7,110 bases of DNA, from contig JACQLI010000061.1 in the NCBI GenBank assembly GCA_016204125.1, positions 1 through 7,110 on the forward strand, given 5' to 3'. Made by a program: the position numbers and the translations under genes. The stretch comes from Candidatus Omnitrophota bacterium (GTDB lineage Bacteria; Omnitrophota; Omnitrophia; Omnitrophales; JACQLI01). Below the pieces are notes generated by a model. That model saw only the letters and a program-made list of their open reading frames with translations, ran no database searches and was not told the DNA's origin. This document shows positions 6,257 to 7,110 of the stretch, one piece after another. Every line of letters starts with the position of its first letter. Position 1 is the stretch's first letter.

Positions 6257-7110
6257 CAGGAAGTGGCAGATAAGGTTTACGGATCTTTCCCTTGTATCGG
6301 ATTTTTGCTTTACCCTCTTTAGCTTCTGTATAGATCATGCGAATCTTTTGGCGCGCCTGAAGATACCCACGCATCAAATCGGGACTTACATTTCTCCAAT
6401 AAAAAAGGAGGCGTAAGAAGGGATGCAGGTTCTTAGGAGGATTAAGAAGCAGATGGGCTGCAGCAAGCTCTTTACCTACCTCTACAGAATCAACCGTAAC
6501 GAAAGATTCTTGGGAAGGTTTTTGTAGGTCCTGCTGCATAGCATAGTTATTTGATTGAGTGGGATAAAAAATCTGGAGCTCGAAATCTTCCCAGCCCTCC
6601 ATTTCATAATCCAGAGTTTGTTCGTCTGTCTTTTTTTTGGTAGGGAAGTATTGTTTTTGGAAGAATTTAGAAATGCGTTTATTCCTACCGTTCTGAGGTT
6701 CCGTAAGACTCACATAATAGGAAAGCTCTGAGGTCTGTTCGGCTGTTTTGTTGACCACTGAAGGAGGCCTTGGTTTTTGGTTTTCATGTCCTTGAATGGA
6801 TTCGGTCTGCAAATCCAGAGTAGTAACAGATGTCTGAACTTGCCTTTCAAGATCGTCCAGAAGACTCACTATCGTTTCTTTCTGTTCCGCTGTGAAGATT
6901 ATCGGTTGACCTGTTGGATCGGAAAGGGGAGAACCATATACATCATAAGACTCCATAGTTGGAGTCGATATCGCTCCGTCACTAGGAATTGTCGGCATAA
7001 AAGTTGTGTCACCTTTAACCGGCTCTGCCGCTTCGACGTAAGAGAGGGGAGGAGACAAAGATAAAAGGCAGAAGAATAGTGCCACCATCCACGTTGTAAT
7101 CTTCTTGACG
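6168..7110 (-). CDS. Secreted/periplasmic protein of unknown function (5' end probably beyond window)
   Basis: The frame is open from the right edge to TAA at 6168-6170. The first ATG in view is at 7088, but the codons before it read VKKITTW, leading straight into a hydrophobic core (MVALFFCLLSLS) and a likely cleavage site at YVEA-AEP. The two lysines look like the start of a signal peptide, so the true start is probably just outside the window; from ATG 7088 it would be 306 residues. The mature part has a Thr/Ser/Pro-rich N-terminal stretch, no membrane segment, and a basic, Lys/Arg-rich C-terminal third (about 207-306, with KIRYKGKIRKPYLPLPDE). No family is recognised. Its end overlaps the kinase gene, so it is the first visible gene of the sensor operon. 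It could be a periplasmic ligand-binding or modulating partner of the kinase, but this rests on gene order only. Confidence 0.85.
   Translation of the reverse strand, partial: VKKITTWMVALFFCLLSLSPPLSYVEAAEPVKGDTTFMPTIPSDGAISTPTMESYDVYGSPLSDPTGQPIIFTAEQKETIVSLLDDLERQVQTSVTTLDLQTESIQGHENQKPRPPSVVNKTAEQTSELSYYVSLTEPQNGRNKRISKFFQKQYFPTKKKTDEQTLDYEMEGWEDFELQIFYPTQSNNYAMQQDLQKPSQESFVTVDSVEVGKELAAAHLLLNPPKNLHPFLRLLFYWRNVSPDLMRGYLQARQKIRMIYTEAKEGKAKIRYKGKIRKPYLPLPDEMGGTYELVISAQKAKRPSFIPSAFAKS

Overview
The window looks like one bacterial locus read entirely from the minus strand. Along that strand the order is: a secreted protein of unknown function (6168 to beyond 7110), a LytS/BtsS-type membrane histidine kinase (4604-6256), its LytTR-type response regulator (3840-4607), a 255-base leader/promoter region (3585-3839), and a very large secreted calcium-binding protein that runs off the left edge (1-3584, at least 1,194 residues, C-terminus missing). 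The first three genes overlap and form an evident operon. The large fourth gene has its own upstream region.

The most informative non-coding element lies just after the response regulator stop. A 21/22-base sequence is repeated head to tail (3785-3827). Within it, on the minus strand, are ACCGCTTA and ACCACTTA separated by exactly 13 bases. This fits the motif known for the Escherichia coli LytTR regulator BtsR (YehT): two ACC(G/A)CT(C/T)A boxes with a 13-base spacer. The simplest reading is that the regulator encoded next door binds here and activates the large EF-hand/dockerin-like protein gene, so sensor, regulator, operator and target would all lie in one window. The leader also holds a perfect 14-base inverted repeat (3605-3650) close to the target start codon.

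The large protein has a signal peptide, an acidic and proline-rich linker region, two dockerin-like calcium loops, a Trp/Cys/Pro-Gly module, a 58-residue tandem module ending in an L-x-G-(F/L)-R-G motif, and four canonical EF-hand loops arranged as a duplicated pair. All 12 cysteines seen fall into six close pairs.

The organism cannot be named from this sequence. Moderate GC, a very long secreted protein built of EF-hand/dockerin-like repeats and a LytS-LytTR pair would suit an environmental Gram-negative such as the Omnitrophota/PVC group, but that is a weak inference. No RNA gene, mobile element, CRISPR array or convincing intrinsic terminator was seen. Plus-strand open frames are antisense shadows of the genes described.
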